Positions 6,760 through 8,360 of a DNA stretch of 8,360 bases are shown here, piece by piece. Location of the stretch: positions 7,487 through 15,846 of the forward strand of contig DIPH01000034.1 in NCBI GenBank assembly GCA_002424045.1, given 5' to 3'. Each line of letters opens with the position of its first letter. The stretch's first letter is position 1. The notes below the pieces were generated by a model that worked only from the letters and a program-made list of their open reading frames with translations, was not told the origin of the DNA and made no database searches. Source of the stretch: Firmicutes bacterium UBA5493 (lineage in GTDB: Bacteria > Bacillota > Limnochordia > Darwinibacteriales > Darwinibacteriaceae). A program made the translations under genes and the position numbers.

Positions 6760-7899
6760 TTAATTCGCCACGTTAAACAAGCGCATAACCTCAGCAACCT
6801 GGTTCTCCACAAGTTCTGCCCCATGATCCATTGCTTCGTTTAGACTCATGGGCTGATTGAGGATGGAAAAGTAAGCAGTGACCCCCTCTCCATGAAGAAT
6901 TTCCGCACTTGGTAAAACACTTCCGGCAATAACAACAACGGGAACTCCCAGCTTCCTAGCGCGGTGAGCGACTCCCATGGGCACTTTCCCAAAGGCTGAT
7001 TGAGCATCAAATTTGCCTTCGCCGGTTAAAACAAGGCAAGCTCCCTTGACCTTCTTGTCAAAGTCTAATACATCTAACACCAGTTCAATTCCTGAAACCA
7101 AAAGGCCCCCAAGCAAAGCCATGAGACCCGCACCTAAGCCGCCAGCTGCGCCGGCTCCAGGAACCTTTCCCACGTCTTGCCCGAGATCCCGCTGCAAAAT
7201 TTGATCATAATTCGACAGAGCTGCATCCAAGAACTCCACCATCTCTGAAGTAGCGCCCTTTTGAGGACCATAAATGTGAGCTGCTCCCTGGGGTCCTGTA
7301 AGGGGGTTGTTGACATCACAGGCGACCTCAATCGTCACATCATCAAGGCGTGGATCCCTACCACTCGCATCAATTCGTGCCAGACGAGCAAGTTCGCCCC
7401 CACCTTGACCGAGTGGCTGTTTCTGCTCATCGAAAAAGCGAAAGCCCAGAGCCTGGGCCATTCCCATTCCACCATCATTCGTGGCACTACCGCCAATACC
7501 GATGATTAAATGGCTACAACCAAGCTCTAGGGCTTTTTTGATCAGTTCCCCAGTACCGAACGTGGTGGTAACCAGGGGATTACGCTTGTTTTCTGGCACT
7601 AAAATCAATCCAGAAGCCTGGGCCATTTCAATCACTGCAGTCTGTCCATCGCCCATGAGACCCATCTTTGCAGTTACAGGCGTGCCGAGGGGACCTGTAA
7701 CGTCAAATTCCGCGAGTCTTCCGCCACTGGCCACAACCAGAGAATCGACTAATCCTTCTCCACCATCAGAGAGTGGCAAGAGGGTCATATCCGCCTGGGG
7801 CAGCACCCTTTTCACTCCCTTAGCCATTGCCTCTGCCACTTCCGCAGAGGTGAGGCTACCTTTAAAGGAATCGGGGGCAATCACAATTGGCATCTGCAC
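6760..7899 (-). CDS. Glycerate 2-kinase (GlxK/GarK family)
   Basis: ATP-dependent phosphorylation of D-glycerate, giving 2-phosphoglycerate in characterised GarK-type members, which feeds lower glycolysis. The product has 379 residues, the usual length of the family. Visible motifs are IAPDSFKGSLTS (7-18), PLSDGGEG (42-49), GIGGSATNDGGMGM (134-147), CDVNNPLTGPQGAA (194-207), PGAGAAGGLGAG (247-258) and TGEGKFDAQS (292-301), all intact. It is cytoplasmic, with no signal sequence. Start choice lies between GTG at 7899 and ATG at 7893. The GGGAG core at 7908-7912 is 8 nt from the GTG and 14 nt from the ATG, so the GTG is preferred, though the ATG gives an N-terminus closer to the family. An ATG at 7901 overlaps the region but is in another frame. 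The gene begins 17 nt after the aminotransferase stop and is followed by the permease, so transport and phosphorylation of glycerate appear co-expressed. Identity is secure; the gene symbol is left open because glxK, garK and glxK-like names are used interchangeably. Confidence 0.95.
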   Translation of the reverse strand: MQMPIVIAPDSFKGSLTSAEVAEAMAKGVKRVLPQADMTLLPLSDGGEGLVDSLVVASGGRLAEFDVTGPLGTPVTAKMGLMGDGQTAVIEMAQASGLILVPENKRNPLVTTTFGTGELIKKALELGCSHLIIGIGGSATNDGGMGMAQALGFRFFDEQKQPLGQGGGELARLARIDASGRDPRLDDVTIEVACDVNNPLTGPQGAAHIYGPQKGATSEMVEFLDAALSNYDQILQRDLGQDVGKVPGAGAAGGLGAGLMALLGGLLVSGIELVLDVLDFDKKVKGACLVLTGEGKFDAQSAFGKVPMGVAHRARKLGVPVVVIAGSVLPSAEILHGEGVTAYFSILNQPMSLNEAMDHGAELVENQVAEVMRLFNVAN

Positions 7900-7905
7900 A
7901 TTGAT

Positions 7906-7913
7906 CTCTCCCT
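7906..7913 (-). promoter_or_regulatory. Ribosome binding site of the glycerate kinase gene
   Basis: The minus strand reads AGGGAGAG, beginning 3 nt after the aminotransferase stop codon. The spacing from its GGGAG core is 8 nt to the GTG at 7899 and 14 nt to the ATG at 7893, which favours the GTG. Confidence 0.65.
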
Positions 7914-7916
7914 ATT

Positions 7917-8360
7917 TTAGAGGGCCTGTATAAAGCGATCGATTTTGACTAGGGCCTTCTTAATGCTGTCAATGGAGTAGGCATAGGAGACACGAATAAA
8001 GCCTTCACCACTGTCACCAAATGCAGAACCTGGGACAACCGCTACCTTCTCAGCTTCTAAGAGGCGATTACAGAACTCGTCGGAGGTCATGCCTAAATCA
8101 GAGACTCTGGGGAAGCAGTAAAAGGCACCCTTTGGCTCAAAACAGGAAAGACCCATATCCCTGAATCCTTGTACAATCGTCTGCCTGCGCTGATCATATT
8201 CGGCCACCATACGCTCGACCTCAGGCATTCCGCTTTCTAACGCTTCCACAGCGGCCCATTGGCTCATGGTGGGGGCACACATAATCACATATTGATGGAT
8301 CTTCTTCATGGCTTCCATCAAGGGAGCCGGTCCACAGGCATAGCCCAGGCGCCATCCGGT
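7917..8360 (-). CDS. PLP-dependent class I/II aminotransferase (5' end outside window)
   Basis: Fold-type I PLP aminotransferase exchanging an amino group between an amino acid and a keto acid; cytoplasmic. Only the C-terminal 147 residues are visible and the frame is open to the right edge, so the true start is outside. The fragment opens with TGWRLGYACGP, the segment just after the PLP-binding lysine in this family, whose Arg contacts the cofactor phosphate. The lysine itself should lie only a few residues beyond the edge. Further family marks are PKGAFYCFP (76-84), VVPGSAFGDSGEGFIRVSYA (108-127) with R123 as the expected substrate carboxylate-binding arginine, and a C-terminal helix. The sequence resembles the PatA/AspC-like clade common in Bacillota; the substrate cannot be named. 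It is the upstream gene of an operon with glycerate kinase and the permease. A link to serine-hydroxypyruvate-glycerate metabolism is possible but unproven, because these aminotransferases are often broad in specificity. Confidence 0.92.
   Translation of the reverse strand, partial: TGWRLGYACGPAPLMEAMKKIHQYVIMCAPTMSQWAAVEALESGMPEVERMVAEYDQRRQTIVQGFRDMGLSCFEPKGAFYCFPRVSDLGMTSDEFCNRLLEAEKVAVVPGSAFGDSGEGFIRVSYAYSIDSIKKALVKIDRFIQAL

Noticed and set aside
6167..6763. A 198-residue open frame on the plus strand opposite the permease gene
   Set aside because: It is fully antisense to the GntP-family permease, whose family motifs are intact. The frame has no convincing ribosome binding site and its product shows no recognisable domain, so it is a shadow of the coding frame.
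7481..7933. A 150-residue open frame on the plus strand opposite the glycerate kinase gene
   Set aside because: It is antisense to the start of the kinase gene and runs across the operon junction. Its Pro/Ser/Thr-rich product is typical of a reverse-frame shadow.
1..8360. Mobile element, CRISPR array, tRNA or defence system
   Set aside because: No transposase, integrase, terminal inverted repeats, regularly spaced repeats or tRNA-like cloverleaf was seen. The window is filled by metabolic and rRNA-modification genes with intact family motifs.

Overview
The window looks like a chromosomal stretch from a Bacillota (Firmicutes) bacterium, probably an anaerobic clostridial-type lineage. The reasons are strong AAGGAGG-type ribosome binding sites, frequent GTG starts, a Bacillus AmyX-like type I pullulanase, a YpsC-like THUMP methyltransferase, and tight operons. 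Base composition looks close to balanced by eye. No exact species is claimed. I see no mobile elements, RNA genes, CRISPR arrays or phage-like genes. Every part except two short intergenic gaps is coding.

Left region (1-4047, minus strand): an alpha-glucan pair. A leaderless pullulanase carrying two CBM41 starch-binding domains is followed, with an 8-nt overlap, by the glycogen branching enzyme glgB. glgB runs off the left edge. One enzyme removes alpha-1,6 branches and the other makes them. Both appear cytoplasmic, which fits storage or remodelling of glycogen or imported alpha-glucan.

Middle region (4048-5347): a 157-nt divergent promoter region, then a plus-strand THUMP-domain rRNA N2-guanine methyltransferase of the RlmL/YpsC type. 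It is transcribed from a good extended -10 promoter and ends at a hairpin that probably serves as a bidirectional terminator.

Right region (5398-8360, minus strand): a three-gene operon in the order class I/II aminotransferase (5' end outside the window), glycerate 2-kinase, GntP-family permease, with gaps of 17 and 21 nt. The simplest reading is uptake of glycerate or a similar hydroxy acid and its phosphorylation into lower glycolysis. The aminotransferase may link the pathway to amino acid or keto acid pools.

No clearly new biological system is visible. The points most worth a second look are the tandem-CBM41 pullulanase without a secretion signal and its coupling to glgB, the aminotransferase-kinase-permease operon, and the possibly overlapping divergent promoters. 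Several starts were moved from the longest open frame to positions supported by ribosome binding sites and a promoter.
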